From Streptomyces lavendulae subsp. lavendulae (GTDB lineage Bacteria; Actinomycetota; Actinomycetes; Streptomycetales; Streptomycetaceae): a stretch of 64,000 bases of DNA. The stretch is from contig NZ_CP024985.1 in NCBI RefSeq assembly GCF_002803845.1, positions 3,782,001-3,846,000 on the forward strand. The letters run 5' to 3'. Under the pieces are notes generated by a model. That model was given only the letters and a program-made list of their open reading frames with translations. It was not told the DNA's origin and did not search any database. This document shows, piece after piece, positions 1 through 8,100 of this stretch; position 1 is the stretch's first letter; every line of letters begins with the position of its first letter. A program made the position numbers and the translations under genes.

Positions 1-818
1 GCGACGTGCCCGGACAGCGAATAGAGCGTGAAGCCGGGGGACTTCTCCGTCCCCATCGCCTTGAACCAGTCCTTGCCCTTGTTGAGGATCGCGGGAACCG
101 AGGCGATGGATTCGACGTTGTTGACGACAGTGGGGCACGCGTAGAGCCCCTCGACCGCGGGGAAGGGAGGGCGCAGCCGGGGCTGACCGCGCCGGCCTTC
201 GAGGGAGTCGAGCAGTGCCGTCTCCTCGCCGCAGATGTACGCGCCCGCTCCCGCGTGCACGGTGATGTCGAGGTTGCGTCCGCTGCCGCCGATGTCCTTG
301 CCGAGGTACCCGGCCGCGTACGCCTCGCGCACGGCCTCGTGCAGGCGCCGCAGCACGGGGACGGTCTCGCCGCGCAGGTAGATGAAGGCGTGCTCCGACC
401 GGATCGCGTAACAGGCGATGATCATTCCCTCGACGAGGGAGTGCGGGTTGGCGAAGAGGAGGGGAATGTCCTTGCAGGTTCCCGGCTCCGACTCGTCCGC
501 GTTCACGACGAGGTAGTGGGGCTTGCCGTCACCCTGCGGGATGAACTGCCACTTCATTCCGGTGGGGAAGCCCGCGCCGCCGCGTCCGCGCAGTCCGGAG
601 TCCTTGACGTAGGCGATCACCTCGTCCGGGGTCATCGCGAGCGCCTTGCGCAGGCCCTCGTAGCCCTCGTGGCGCCGGTAGGTCTCCAGCGTCCACGACT
701 CGGGCTCGTCCCAGAACGCCGACAGGACGGGCGCGAGGAGTTTCTCCGGGCTGGTGCCTCCCCCAGCCTCCGGCTGGGAGGTGCCCCCGTGCCTTTCCTT
801 CGGGGTGGACACGCTCAT
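1..818 (-). CDS. nuoF: NADH-quinone oxidoreductase subunit NuoF (truncated by window edge)
   Basis: This is the N-terminal 272 codons of the NADH- and FMN-binding subunit of respiratory complex I, at the cytoplasmic tip of the peripheral arm. Reading leftwards from ATG 818 the frame stays open to the window edge. It carries the family signatures RGRGGAGFPTG (glycine-rich FMN/NADH region), NADESEPGTCKD and GAGAYICGEETALL. The C-terminal 4Fe-4S cysteine motif lies outside the window. The ATG overlaps the nuoE stop as ATGA, as expected for translational coupling in a nuoA-nuoB-nuoC-nuoD-nuoE-nuoF operon. The extra residues before the conserved core (Gly/Ser-rich, about 20 residues) are a common Streptomyces extension. 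Assignment is secure. Confidence 0.95.
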   Translation of the reverse strand, partial: MSVSTPKERHGGTSQPEAGGGTSPEKLLAPVLSAFWDEPESWTLETYRRHEGYEGLRKALAMTPDEVIAYVKDSGLRGRGGAGFPTGMKWQFIPQGDGKPHYLVVNADESEPGTCKDIPLLFANPHSLVEGMIIACYAIRSEHAFIYLRGETVPVLRRLHEAVREAYAAGYLGKDIGGSGRNLDITVHAGAGAYICGEETALLDSLEGRRGQPRLRPPFPAVEGLYACPTVVNNVESIASVPAILNKGKDWFKAMGTEKSPGFTLYSLSGHV

Positions 819-1585
819 CACTCCCCTCCCTCTGTGGTGGTCTCGCCGCGGGCCTCGCCGCGAGGGTGCACGACCGGGGCGTGCGGGGACTCGCCGCGGG
901 CGATGCGCAGTCCGATCAGGGAGGCGGGTCCGGCGCCGCCGCTCGCGGCCACCGCGCCCTCGCGCTCGTCCGGGAAGCCCGCCAGGATCCGGGCGGTCTC
1001 CTTGTACGTGCACAGCGGCGCGCCCCGGGTCGGTTCGACGGGGCGCCCGGCCAGCAGGTCGTCGACGAGGGCCTTGGCGGATTCGGGGGTCTGGTTGTCG
1101 AAGAACTCCCAGTTGACCATCACCACGGGGGCGTAGTCGCAGGCCGCGTTGCACTCGATGTGCTCCAGCGTCACCTTGCCGTCGGGGGTGGTCTCGTTGT
1201 TGCCGACCCCCAGGTGCTGCTTGAGCTCGTCGAAGATGGCGTCGCCGCCCATGACGGCGCACAGGGTGTTGGTGCAGACGCCGACCTGGTAGTCGCCGGA
1301 GGGCTTACGGCGGTACATCGTGTAGAAGGTGGCGACCGCGGTGACCTCGGCGGTGGTCAGCCCCAGCACCTCGGCGCAGAAGCGGATGCCGGTGCGCGAG
1401 ACGTGGCCCTCCTCGGACTGCGTCAGGTGCAGCAGCGGCAGCAGCGCGGAGCGGCTGTCGGGGTAGCGGGCGATGACCTCGGCGGCGTCGGCCTCCAGCC
1501 GGGCGCGTACGTCGGCCGGGAAGTCGGGGGCCGGAAGCTGGGGCATCCCCAGACTCACCCCTTGACCAGTCGGATTGGCTGTCAT
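818..1585 (-). CDS. nuoE: NADH-quinone oxidoreductase subunit NuoE
   Basis: This is a 255-residue thioredoxin-like 2Fe-2S subunit of complex I that works with NuoF at the NADH entry site. The four cluster ligands are visible as CTNTLC (C104, C109) and CNAAC (C145, C149). The family is usually 160-240 residues. The extra length is a C-terminal tail of about 50 residues rich in Gly, Ala and Arg, beyond the last conserved element (CTYKETARILAGFPDE), and is probably disordered. The ATG at 1585 overlaps the nuoD stop (ATGA), so no separate RBS is needed. A downstream GTG at VSLGMPQL is a possible alternative start, but the overlap favours the upstream ATG. Confidence 0.93.
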   Translation of the reverse strand: MTANPTGQGVSLGMPQLPAPDFPADVRARLEADAAEVIARYPDSRSALLPLLHLTQSEEGHVSRTGIRFCAEVLGLTTAEVTAVATFYTMYRRKPSGDYQVGVCTNTLCAVMGGDAIFDELKQHLGVGNNETTPDGKVTLEHIECNAACDYAPVVMVNWEFFDNQTPESAKALVDDLLAGRPVEPTRGAPLCTYKETARILAGFPDEREGAVAASGGAGPASLIGLRIARGESPHAPVVHPRGEARGETTTEGGE

Positions 1586-2916
1586 CGGTCGACGCCTCCC
1601 ATCACGGGGTCGATGGAGGCGACGGCGACGATGACGTCGGCGACCTGGCCGCCTTCGCACATCGCGGCCATGGCCTGCAGGTTGGTGAAGGACGGGTCGC
1701 GGAAGTGGACCCGGTAGGGGCGGGTTCCGCCGTCGGAGACGACGTGGACGCCGAGCTCGCCCTTGGGGGACTCGACGGCGGCGTAGGCCTGTCCGGCCGG
1801 TACCCGGAAGCCCTCGGTGACGAGCTTGAAGTGGTGGATCAGGGCCTCCATGGAGGTGCCCATGATGTTCTTGATGTGGTCGAGGGAGTTGCCGAGGCCG
1901 TCGGGTCCCATCGCGAGCTGCGCGGGCCAGGCGATCTTCTTGTCGGCGACCATGACCGGGCCGGGCTCCAGCCGGTCCAGGCACTGCTCGACGATCCGCA
2001 GGGACTGGCGCATCTCCTCCAGGCGGACCAGGAAGCGTCCGTAGGAGTCGCAGCTCTCGGTGGTGGGGACGTCGAACTCGTAGGTGTCGTAGCCGCAGTA
2101 CGGGTCCGACTTGCGCAGGTCGTGCGGCAGGCCGGCGGAGCGCAGGATCGGGCCGGTGGCGCCGAGGGCCATGCAGCCGGTGAGGTCGAGGTAGCCGACG
2201 TCCTGCATGCGGGCCTTGAAGATGGGGTTGCCGGTGGCGAGCTTGTCGTACTCCGGCAGGTTCTTCTTCATGGTCTTCACGAACTCGCGCAGCTGGTCGA
2301 CCGCGCCGGGGGGCAGGTCCTGGGCGAGGCCGCCGGGGCGGACGAACGCGTGGTTCATGCGCAGGCCGGTGATCAGCTCGAAGACGTCGAGGATCAGCTC
2401 GCGGTCCCGGAACCCGTAGATCATGATCGTGGTCGCGCCCAGTTCCATGCCGCCGGTGGCGATGCACACCAGGTGGGAGGAGAGCCGGTTGAGCTCCATC
2501 AGCAGGACGCGGATGACGGAGGCGCGGTCCGGGATCTGGTCGGTGATGCCGAGGAGCTTCTCGACGCCGAGGCAGTACGCCGTCTCGTTGAAGAACGGCG
2601 TCAGGTAGTCCATGCGCGTGACGAAGGTGGTGCCCTGCGTCCAGTTGCGGAATTCGAGGTTCTTCTCGATGCCGGTGTGCAGGTAGCCGATGCCGCAGCG
2701 GGCTTCGGTGACCGTCTCGCCGTCGATCTCCAGGATCAGGCGGAGCACCCCGTGGGTGGAGGGGTGCTGGGGGCCCATGTTGACGACGATGCGCTCGTCG
2801 TCCGCGCGGGCCGCCGACTGGACGATCTCGTCCCAGTCGCCGCCGGTGACGGTGTAGACGGTGCCCTCGGTGGTCTCGCGGGAGGACGCGGGGTGCGATG
2901 CGTTCGGGGTGTTCAT
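1582..2916 (-). CDS. nuoD: NADH-quinone oxidoreductase subunit NuoD
   Basis: This is a 444-residue 49-kDa-type subunit that helps form the quinone-binding cavity of complex I together with NuoB. Recognisable blocks are NMGPQHPSTHGVLRL near residue 46, IGYLHTGIEKN, and the C-terminal region ending in DPVMGGVDR, which is the conserved terminus of the family. The length is normal for the standalone subunit; NuoC is a separate gene here, unlike the NuoCD fusion of enterobacteria. Its ATG overlaps the nuoC TGA and its stop overlaps the nuoE start, so it sits inside a tightly coupled operon. Nothing is missing. Confidence 0.96.
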   Translation of the reverse strand: MNTPNASHPASSRETTEGTVYTVTGGDWDEIVQSAARADDERIVVNMGPQHPSTHGVLRLILEIDGETVTEARCGIGYLHTGIEKNLEFRNWTQGTTFVTRMDYLTPFFNETAYCLGVEKLLGITDQIPDRASVIRVLLMELNRLSSHLVCIATGGMELGATTIMIYGFRDRELILDVFELITGLRMNHAFVRPGGLAQDLPPGAVDQLREFVKTMKKNLPEYDKLATGNPIFKARMQDVGYLDLTGCMALGATGPILRSAGLPHDLRKSDPYCGYDTYEFDVPTTESCDSYGRFLVRLEEMRQSLRIVEQCLDRLEPGPVMVADKKIAWPAQLAMGPDGLGNSLDHIKNIMGTSMEALIHHFKLVTEGFRVPAGQAYAAVESPKGELGVHVVSDGGTRPYRVHFRDPSFTNLQAMAAMCEGGQVADVIVAVASIDPVMGGVDR

Positions 2917-3638
2917 CAGCTGTACGACCTCCGCTGGTCGGGAGCCGGGATCTGGGCGCCCTTGTACTCGACGGCGATGCCGCCGAGCGGGTAGTCCTTG
3001 CGCTGGGGGAAGCCCTGCCAGTCGTCCGGCATCATGATCCGCGTGAGGGCCGGGTGGCCGTCGAAGACGATCCCGAAGAAGTCGTAGGCCTCGCGCTCGT
3101 GCCAGTCGTTGGTCGGGTACACCTTCACCAGGGACGGCAGGTGCGGGTCGGCGTCGGGGACCGACACCTCCAGGCGGAGGAGCCTGCCGTGGGTGAGCGA
3201 GCGCAGGTGGTAGACGGCGTGCAGCTCGCGGCCCTTGTCGCCGGGGTAGTGGACCCCGCTGACGCCGGTGCAGAGCTCGAAGCGCAGCGCCGGGTCGTCG
3301 CGCAGGGTGGAGGCCACCCGTACGAGGTGCTCGCGGGCGATGTGGAAGGTGAGCTCGCCGCGGTCCACCACCGTCTTCTCGATGGCGTGGGCGGGGAGCA
3401 GGTCCTGCTCCTCCAGGGCGCCTTCGAGCTCGTCGGCCACCTCGTCGAACCAGGAGCCGTAGGGGCGCGCGGACGCCCCGGGCAGGGCCACGGTGCGGAC
3501 GAGGCCGCTGTAGCCGCTGGTGTCGCCGCCGTTGTTCGCCCCGAACATGCCCTTGCGCACGCCGATCACCTCGGGCCCGGCCGAGGTGCGGGGAGCGGGG
3601 ACGTTGTTGCCGTTCTCGACGGCCGGGTCGTCGCTCAC
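2916..3638 (-). CDS. nuoC: NADH-quinone oxidoreductase subunit NuoC
   Basis: This is a 240-residue 30-kDa-type subunit of the peripheral arm of complex I. The family signature is clear in the C-terminal half: NDWHEREAYDFFGIVFDGHP, followed by DDWQGFPQRKDYPLGG. The GTG at 3638 is chosen because it overlaps the nuoB stop (GTGA), repeating the coupling seen between all neighbours. An N-terminal extension of roughly 50 residues (SDDPAVENGNN and an Ala/Gly/Pro stretch) precedes the conserved domain, as is usual in Streptomyces. Confidence 0.94.
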   Translation of the reverse strand: MSDDPAVENGNNVPAPRTSAGPEVIGVRKGMFGANNGGDTSGYSGLVRTVALPGASARPYGSWFDEVADELEGALEEQDLLPAHAIEKTVVDRGELTFHIAREHLVRVASTLRDDPALRFELCTGVSGVHYPGDKGRELHAVYHLRSLTHGRLLRLEVSVPDADPHLPSLVKVYPTNDWHEREAYDFFGIVFDGHPALTRIMMPDDWQGFPQRKDYPLGGIAVEYKGAQIPAPDQRRSYS

Positions 3639-4189
3639 CGGAGGAGCCCCTTCATCTCGATGGTGGGGAGGGCCTTCAGGGCCGCCTCCTCCGCCTCGCG
3701 CGCCGCCTCTTCCCGGTTCACGCCGAGCTTGGAGCCCTGGATCTTCTGGTGGAGCTTGAGGATCGCGTCCATCAGCATCTCGGGGCGGGGCGGGCAGCCG
3801 GGGAGGTAGATGTCCACCGGGACGATGTGGTCGACGCCCTGGACGATCGCGTAGTTGTTGAACATTCCGCCCGAAGATGCGCAAACACCCATGGAGATGA
3901 CCCACTTGGGAGCGGGCATCTGGTCGTACACCTGGCGCAGCACCGGCGCCATCTTCTGGCTGACCCGTCCGGCCACGATCATCAGGTCGGCCTGGCGCGG
4001 GGAGCCGCGGAAGACCTCCATGCCGAAGCGGGCCAGGTCGTAGCGGCCGGCTCCGGTGGTCATCATCTCGATGGCGCAGCACGCCAGGCCGAAGGTGGCC
4101 GGGAAGACGGATGACTTGCGCACCCAGCCCGCGGCCTGTTCGACGGTGGTCAGCAGGAAGCCGCTCGGCAGCTTCTCTTCCAGTCCCAT
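3635..4189 (-). CDS. nuoB: NADH-quinone oxidoreductase subunit NuoB
   Basis: This is a 184-residue PSST-type subunit carrying cluster N2, the last iron-sulfur centre before quinone. The four ligand cysteines are C37-C38 (GLACCAIEM), C103 (MGVCASSGG) and C132 (LPGCPPRPE). The size is typical. It starts with an ATG 15 bp after the nuoA stop and ends overlapping the nuoC start. The context (nuoA before, nuoC after) is canonical. Confidence 0.97.
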   Translation of the reverse strand: MGLEEKLPSGFLLTTVEQAAGWVRKSSVFPATFGLACCAIEMMTTGAGRYDLARFGMEVFRGSPRQADLMIVAGRVSQKMAPVLRQVYDQMPAPKWVISMGVCASSGGMFNNYAIVQGVDHIVPVDIYLPGCPPRPEMLMDAILKLHQKIQGSKLGVNREEAAREAEEAALKALPTIEMKGLLR

Positions 4190-4204
4190 GGAAAATTCAG
4201 CCCC

Positions 4205-4564
4205 TCAGTCCCATTCCAGGCCGCCGCGGCGCCAGACGTAGGCGTAGGCGACGAAGACGGTGAGCACGAAGAGCAGCATCTCGACGAGCCCGAAGATCCC
4301 CAGGGAGTCGAAGGTGACGGCCCAGGGGTAGAGGAAGACGATCTCGATGTCGAAGACGATGAAGAGCATCGCCGTCAGGTAGTACTTGATGGGGAAGCGT
4401 CCGCCGCCGGCAGGCAGCGGGGTGGGTTCGATGCCGCATTCGTAGGCTTCGAGCTTCGCCCGGTTGTACCGTTTTGGGCCGATCAGCGTGGCCATGACCA
4501 CGGAGAAGATCGCAAACCCTGCGCCGATGGCGCCGAGCACGAGGATGGGTGCGTACGCATTCAC
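4205..4564 (-). CDS. nuoA: NADH-quinone oxidoreductase subunit NuoA
   Basis: This is a 119-residue membrane subunit of complex I and the first gene of the operon. Three membrane helices are apparent: residues about 7-28, 60-83 (YYLTAMLFIVFDIEIVFLYPWA) and 90-110. The loop between the first two carries YECGIEP, the conserved quinone-site loop. The predicted leader contains a Rex-type palindrome at 4665-4680, so transcription of the whole operon probably responds to NADH/NAD+. ATG 4564 is preceded by GGAGCGAGGAGCG, a strong RBS. Confidence 0.96.
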   Translation of the reverse strand: MNAYAPILVLGAIGAGFAIFSVVMATLIGPKRYNRAKLEAYECGIEPTPLPAGGGRFPIKYYLTAMLFIVFDIEIVFLYPWAVTFDSLGIFGLVEMLLFVLTVFVAYAYVWRRGGLEWD

Positions 4565-4664
4565 GCTCCTCGCTCCTTCCAGTCGTCCTTGACCGTTGGA
4601 CCGCTGCGCCGGCGACGGGTGAGCTCCGCCTCGTGAAGATCACCCCGGGAGCCGGGGGACCGCA

Positions 4665-4680
4665 TGTGAGGCAGTTCACA
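4665..4680. promoter_or_regulatory. Rex operator (ROP) upstream of nuoA
   Basis: The 16-bp sequence TGTGAGGCAGTTCACA is an almost perfect match to the Streptomyces Rex operator TGTGAACNNNTTCACA. Rex is the NADH/NAD+-sensing repressor reported to control cyd, nuo and atp genes in S. coelicolor. The site lies about 100 bp before the nuoA start and about 25 bp downstream (with respect to nuoA) of the putative -10 hexamer TAAGAT at 4697-4702. This would allow a roadblock or occlusion mode of repression. Confidence 0.85.
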
Positions 4681-4696
4681 AGCCGGGCTGGTGCGC

Positions 4697-4702
4697 ATCT
4701 TA
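4697..4702 (-). promoter_or_regulatory. Putative -10 element of the nuoA promoter
   Basis: The minus strand reads TAAGAT here, a fair match to a vegetative -10 box. It lies about 130 bp before nuoA and just upstream of the Rex site. The hexamer 17-18 bp further upstream (TCGCAG or CGCAGA) is a weak -35. The call rests on position and the -10 alone. Confidence 0.35.
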
Positions 4703-5354
4703 TGCCTGCCGGTCTGTGATCTGCGACACGGGTAACAACACCGAGTTTGTGATCTCCACCACCTGACGAACGATCATGAAGCCCGCCGAGGGGTGATCTT
4801 CGTACGCAAGGCATCCACATGATCACCAAAGGTGACATCCGGGCCCGTCATCCCAGGTGAATGGCGTGTCGCCCTATCAAATGATGGCCCTCGCAAGCAA
4901 ATTGGCCCCGCATCCGCCCAGGTGGTAAGGGAACCCGTGTCCCTCCACCGGGGGAGTCCGGGGGTACGGGAGTGGACGCGGTGGCCGGGAGTCGACGGTG
5001 GGGGCGGCGGGGGCCGACGCTGTGCATCCGTTCACGAACCGCACGGCAAGTTCACGGTCGGATCACGGACCGGCCACAGCGCCCTCACGACGAGAGGTAA
5101 CTGTGACCTGCACCACACCGGATCGAGACCGTGAAAAGGGGGCTTGGCCATCTGTGCGGGTCGATGGTAGTCAGTGGATCAATTCGGACTTAATACTGAA
5201 ACCCCATGATCACAGCCTTGTGAAGGGGTGTCCGTTTCGCCCGTTACGGCGTCAATAAGAGTCACGACGCGCCCGGTTCGGGCCCGGATTCAGCAACTGT
5301 GGCGCAGACCACGTTTCTTGAAGGAAACCCGGCAGCCCTGATAGCGGTTGTCCC

Positions 5355-6230
5355 ATGTCCCACACCGCTCACATACCCAGCCACCGGAAGCCGCGCCGTA
5401 GCGCCTCGAAGCTCGCGGTTCGCGCCGGAGTTGCCGGTGGCGTCCTCAGCACCCTCGCCATGGCCGGCACCGCGAGCGCGACCCCTTCGTCCCCCGAGCC
5501 CGTGGCCGAGACGACGCTCGAAATGCCCGTCCTCGACCTGAACCTCGGCGCCGAGGTCTCCAGCGCCGTGAACACGGCCGCCGAGAACACCCGCGTCGCC
5601 GCCGTCGAGGCCGCCGTCACCGGCGAGCTGAACGCCCAGGAGGAGAGCGCCCGTACGGGTGCCGCCGCCGAGGCGAAGCAGGCCAAGGAAGACGCCACCA
5701 AGGCCGCCGAGCAGAAGGCGAAGCAGGAGGCCGACCGCAAGGCCGAGGCCGAGCGCGCCACCCGCGGCGCCGGCCGCACCTCGCTCACCAACGCCTCCGC
5801 GTCCGACGACAGCGGCTTCACGTCCAACGGCTCGGGCAGCGGTTCCACCAGCACCGGTTCCTCCTCCAAGGCCACCGGTTCCGCCGCCGCCATCGTGAAC
5901 TTCGCCCGCGCCCAGATCGGCAAGGCGTACGTCATGGGCGCCACCGGCTCCTCCGCGTACGACTGCTCGGGCCTCGTCCAGGCCGCCTACCGCCAGGCCG
6001 GCATCTCCCTGGACCGCACCTCCCAGGACCAGTCGCTGGCCGGCAGCTCGGTCTCGCTGAGCAACCTGCAGCCCGGCGACATCCTCTACTGGGGCCCCAA
6101 GGGCAGCGCCTACCACGTCGCCATCTACGTCGGCGGCGGCAAGTTCGTCGGCGCGCAGAACCCCAGCACCGGCATCGTCGAGCGCAACCTCAGCTACGAC
6201 ATGCCGACGGGCGCCGTCCGCGTCCTCTGA
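5355..6230 (+). CDS. Secreted NlpC/P60 peptidoglycan endopeptidase
   Basis: This 291-residue exported cell-wall hydrolase probably cleaves D-Glu/DAP-type stem-peptide bonds. A basic, long signal peptide ends near residue 42 (LAMAGTASA). Residues about 60-150 are Ala/Glu/Lys-rich and predicted coiled coil. A Ser/Gly linker follows, and the NlpC/P60 domain occupies about 180-291. The catalytic Cys is C204 in YDCSG and the His is H254 in YHVAIYVG; the third polar position appears as Gln/Asn in GAQNPS. This is the usual architecture of Streptomyces NlpC/P60 enzymes acting in growth and spore-wall remodelling. It has its own promoter region and a strong terminator behind it, so it is probably monocistronic. 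Confidence 0.92.
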   Translation: MSHTAHIPSHRKPRRSASKLAVRAGVAGGVLSTLAMAGTASATPSSPEPVAETTLEMPVLDLNLGAEVSSAVNTAAENTRVAAVEAAVTGELNAQEESARTGAAAEAKQAKEDATKAAEQKAKQEADRKAEAERATRGAGRTSLTNASASDDSGFTSNGSGSGSTSTGSSSKATGSAAAIVNFARAQIGKAYVMGATGSSAYDCSGLVQAAYRQAGISLDRTSQDQSLAGSSVSLSNLQPGDILYWGPKGSAYHVAIYVGGGKFVGAQNPSTGIVERNLSYDMPTGAVRVL

Positions 6231-6243
6231 TCCTTCCGGTCGC

Positions 6244-6292
6244 CCCGAGGGCCGGCACTCCCCCGCTCGGGGGCGGAGTGCCGGCCCTCGGG
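6244..6292. terminator. Rho-independent-like hairpin after NlpC/P60 gene
   Basis: A near-perfect inverted repeat of about 17 bp per arm (CCGAGGGCCGGCACTC against GAGTGCCGGCCCTCGG) encloses a short C/G-rich loop, starting 14 bp after the stop codon. There is no T-run, as is common for Streptomyces terminators. Confidence 0.8.
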
Positions 6293-6402
6293 CGCGCCCG
6301 CGCGCGGACGGCCGCGCACCGGTTCGGCCACGCGGTACCCAAGCCCCCGGGGCCCTGAGAAGATGGGCGGGCGCCGGACCGAGACCTGGAGGTGGTGACC
6401 CG

Positions 6403-6666
6403 GTGAGCAGACGGTCCTACGAGGACCACGGCACCGGCGACGACCCCACCGCCGTCCCGGCCGCCGCCGGGCTCGCCCTCCTCGCCGTCGGCGGCTGGCT
6501 GTTGACCACCGCCCGTCCCTGGCAGAAACCGGGACATCCCCTCACCCTGGCCCTCGGCTGGACCCTCTCGGGCGCCCTGCTGGTCTCCGGCCTGGTCCTC
6601 CTGACCCGCTGCGTCCGCGCGGTCCACGACCCGCAGGACGCCCCGGAGGGCCCCGGAAACGACTGA
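6403..6666 (+). CDS. Small two-helix membrane protein, unknown function
   Basis: This 87-residue protein starts at a GTG preceded by GGAGGTGG at good spacing. Two hydrophobic segments are clear, residues about 19-36 (AAAGLALLAVGGWLLTTA) and 46-68 (LTLALGWTLSGALLVSGLVLLTR), with a charged N-terminus and an acidic C-terminus. No family is recognised. It stands alone between the NlpC/P60 gene and the convergent flavoprotein gene, and its stop codon is part of a terminator hairpin. Confidence 0.7.
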   Translation: MSRRSYEDHGTGDDPTAVPAAAGLALLAVGGWLLTTARPWQKPGHPLTLALGWTLSGALLVSGLVLLTRCVRAVHDPQDAPEGPGND

Positions 6667-6695
6667 GCCGCCCCCCGGAGACCCGGGAGGCGGCT
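6666..6695. terminator. Bidirectional hairpin between convergent genes
   Basis: AGCCGCCCCCCGG and CCGGGAGGCGGCT form a stem of about 12 bp with one mismatch and a 4-nt loop. It begins at the last base of the small membrane protein's stop codon and lies 23 bp beyond the end of the convergent flavoprotein gene. It could serve both directions. Confidence 0.65.
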
Positions 6696-6717
6696 CGACG
6701 GCCCCACAGCCGGCACC

Positions 6718-8001
6718 TCAGGCCTTCGGGGCCACCTTCGAGAGGCCGTTGATGATGCGGTCCATGGCGTCCCCGCCCGTCGGGTCCGTCAGGTTCGCCA
6801 GCATCTTCAGGGTGAAGCGCATCAGCACCGGGTGCGTCAGACCGCGCTGCGCGGCGATCTTCATGACCGTCGGGTTGCCGATCAGCTTCACGAAGGCGCG
6901 GCCCAGTGTGTAGTAGCCGCCGTACGTCTCCTTCAGCACCTTCGGGTAACCGTGCAGCGCCAGTTCGCGCTGCGCCGGAGTGGCCCGCGCGTGCGCCTGC
7001 ACGATCACCTCGGCGGCGATCTGCCCCGACTCCATCGCGTAGGCGATGCCCTCGCCGTTGAACGGGTTGACGAGCCCGCCCGCGTCACCGACCAGCAGCA
7101 GGCCCTTGGTGTAGTGCGGCTGGCGGTTGAACGCCATCGGCAGGGCCGCGCCGCGGATCGGCTGCGTCATGTTCTCCGGGGTGTAGCCCCAGTCCTCCGG
7201 CATCGACGCGCACCAGGCCTTGAGGACCTCGCGCCAGTCCAGCTCCTTGAACGCGGAGGAGGAGTTGAGGATGCCGAGGCCGACGTTGGAGGTGCCGTCG
7301 CCCATGCCGAAGATCCAGCCGTAGCCGGGCAGCAGCCGGTCCTGCGGGCCGCGCCGGTCCCACAGCTCCAGCCAGGACTCCAGGTAGTCGTCGTCGTGGC
7401 GGGGGGAGGTGAAGTAGGTGCGCACGGCCACGCCCATCGGACGGTCCTCGCGCCGGTGCAGGCCCATCGCCAGGGACAGCCGCGAGGAGTTGCCGTCGGC
7501 CGCGACCACGAGCGGGGCGTGGAAGGTGACCGGGGTCTTCTCCTCGCCCAGCTTGGCGTGCACGCCCGTGATGTGCCCGGTGCGGGGGTCGCGGACGGGC
7601 TCGCCGACGTTGCAGCGCTCGTACAGCCGGGCACCGGCCTTCTGCGCCTGGCGGGCCAGGGTCTCGTCGAAGTCGTCACGCTTTCGGACGAGTCCGTAGT
7701 CCGGGTACGAGGCCAGTTCCGGCCAGTCCAGCTGGAGCCGCTGCCCGCCGCCGATGATGCGCAGACCCTTGTTGCGGAGCCAGCCGGCCTCTTCGGAGAT
7801 GTCGATGCCCATCGACACCAGCTGCTTGGTCGCCCGCGGGGTCAGACCGTCACCGCAGACCTTCTCGCGCGGGAACGCCGTCTTCTCCAGCAGCAGGACG
7901 TCCAGTCCGGCCTGGGCGAGGTGGTAGGCGGTCGTGGAGCCGGCGGGCCCGGCCCCGACGACGATCACATCCGCGGAGTGTTCGGAGAGGGGCTCGGTCA
8001 C
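6718..8001 (-). CDS. FAD-dependent geranylgeranyl reductase family protein (menaquinone side-chain reductase candidate)
   Basis: This is a 427-residue flavoprotein. The FAD-binding Rossmann motif VIVVGAGPAGSTTAYHLAQAG is at residues about 13-33 with LLLEK following. GDGLTPRA near 50 and GLLLVGDAGGLVNPFNGEGIAYAMESG near 290 are the typical geranylgeranyl reductase and FAD-loop motifs. The family reduces isoprenoid double bonds. Mycobacterial MenJ, a relative, saturates one unit of the menaquinone tail. The placement between nuo and menG/mqnC/mqnA, and the partially hydrogenated menaquinones known from Streptomyces, make a menaquinone reductase role attractive, but that is inference. A geranylgeranyl-lipid substrate cannot be excluded. 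Confidence 0.8.
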   Translation of the reverse strand: MTEPLSEHSADVIVVGAGPAGSTTAYHLAQAGLDVLLLEKTAFPREKVCGDGLTPRATKQLVSMGIDISEEAGWLRNKGLRIIGGGQRLQLDWPELASYPDYGLVRKRDDFDETLARQAQKAGARLYERCNVGEPVRDPRTGHITGVHAKLGEEKTPVTFHAPLVVAADGNSSRLSLAMGLHRREDRPMGVAVRTYFTSPRHDDDYLESWLELWDRRGPQDRLLPGYGWIFGMGDGTSNVGLGILNSSSAFKELDWREVLKAWCASMPEDWGYTPENMTQPIRGAALPMAFNRQPHYTKGLLLVGDAGGLVNPFNGEGIAYAMESGQIAAEVIVQAHARATPAQRELALHGYPKVLKETYGGYYTLGRAFVKLIGNPTVMKIAAQRGLTHPVLMRFTLKMLANLTDPTGGDAMDRIINGLSKVAPKA

Positions 8002-8100
8002 TGCGGGGTCTCCCGAAGGCTCGATAAGGGGTGCCCAACGGCACGGGACATGACGCAGTCTATGCAGCGAGAGAGATCGCGATCCCGAAGGGCTGCCCCG

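Larger units (their letters stand above)
4565..5354. other. Intergenic region between divergent nuoA and NlpC/P60 gene
   Basis: No gene is visible in these 790 bases. The nuoA-proximal part holds the Rex site, a candidate promoter and several GTGATC motifs, including a 12-bp inverted pair (4635-4646 and 4790-4801) that brackets the Rex site. The half nearer the NlpC/P60 gene contains GC-rich stem-forming sequence (about 4935-5010), GTAACTGTGACC at about 5097-5108, and AT-richer DNA at 5170-5215 (for example TTAATACTG) that could hold the promoter of the plus-strand gene. It was checked for a ydaO (c-di-AMP) riboswitch because such switches often precede Streptomyces cell-wall hydrolases; a convincing consensus was not seen. 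Confidence 0.5.

Noticed and set aside
1705..2994. Plus-strand frames opposite nuoD
   Set aside because: They are the complement of strongly conserved nuoD codons and have no homology-like motifs.
4600..5354. Possible ydaO (c-di-AMP) riboswitch before the NlpC/P60 gene
   Set aside because: The location is typical for such a riboswitch, but I could not match the conserved core. A covariance-model search would decide.
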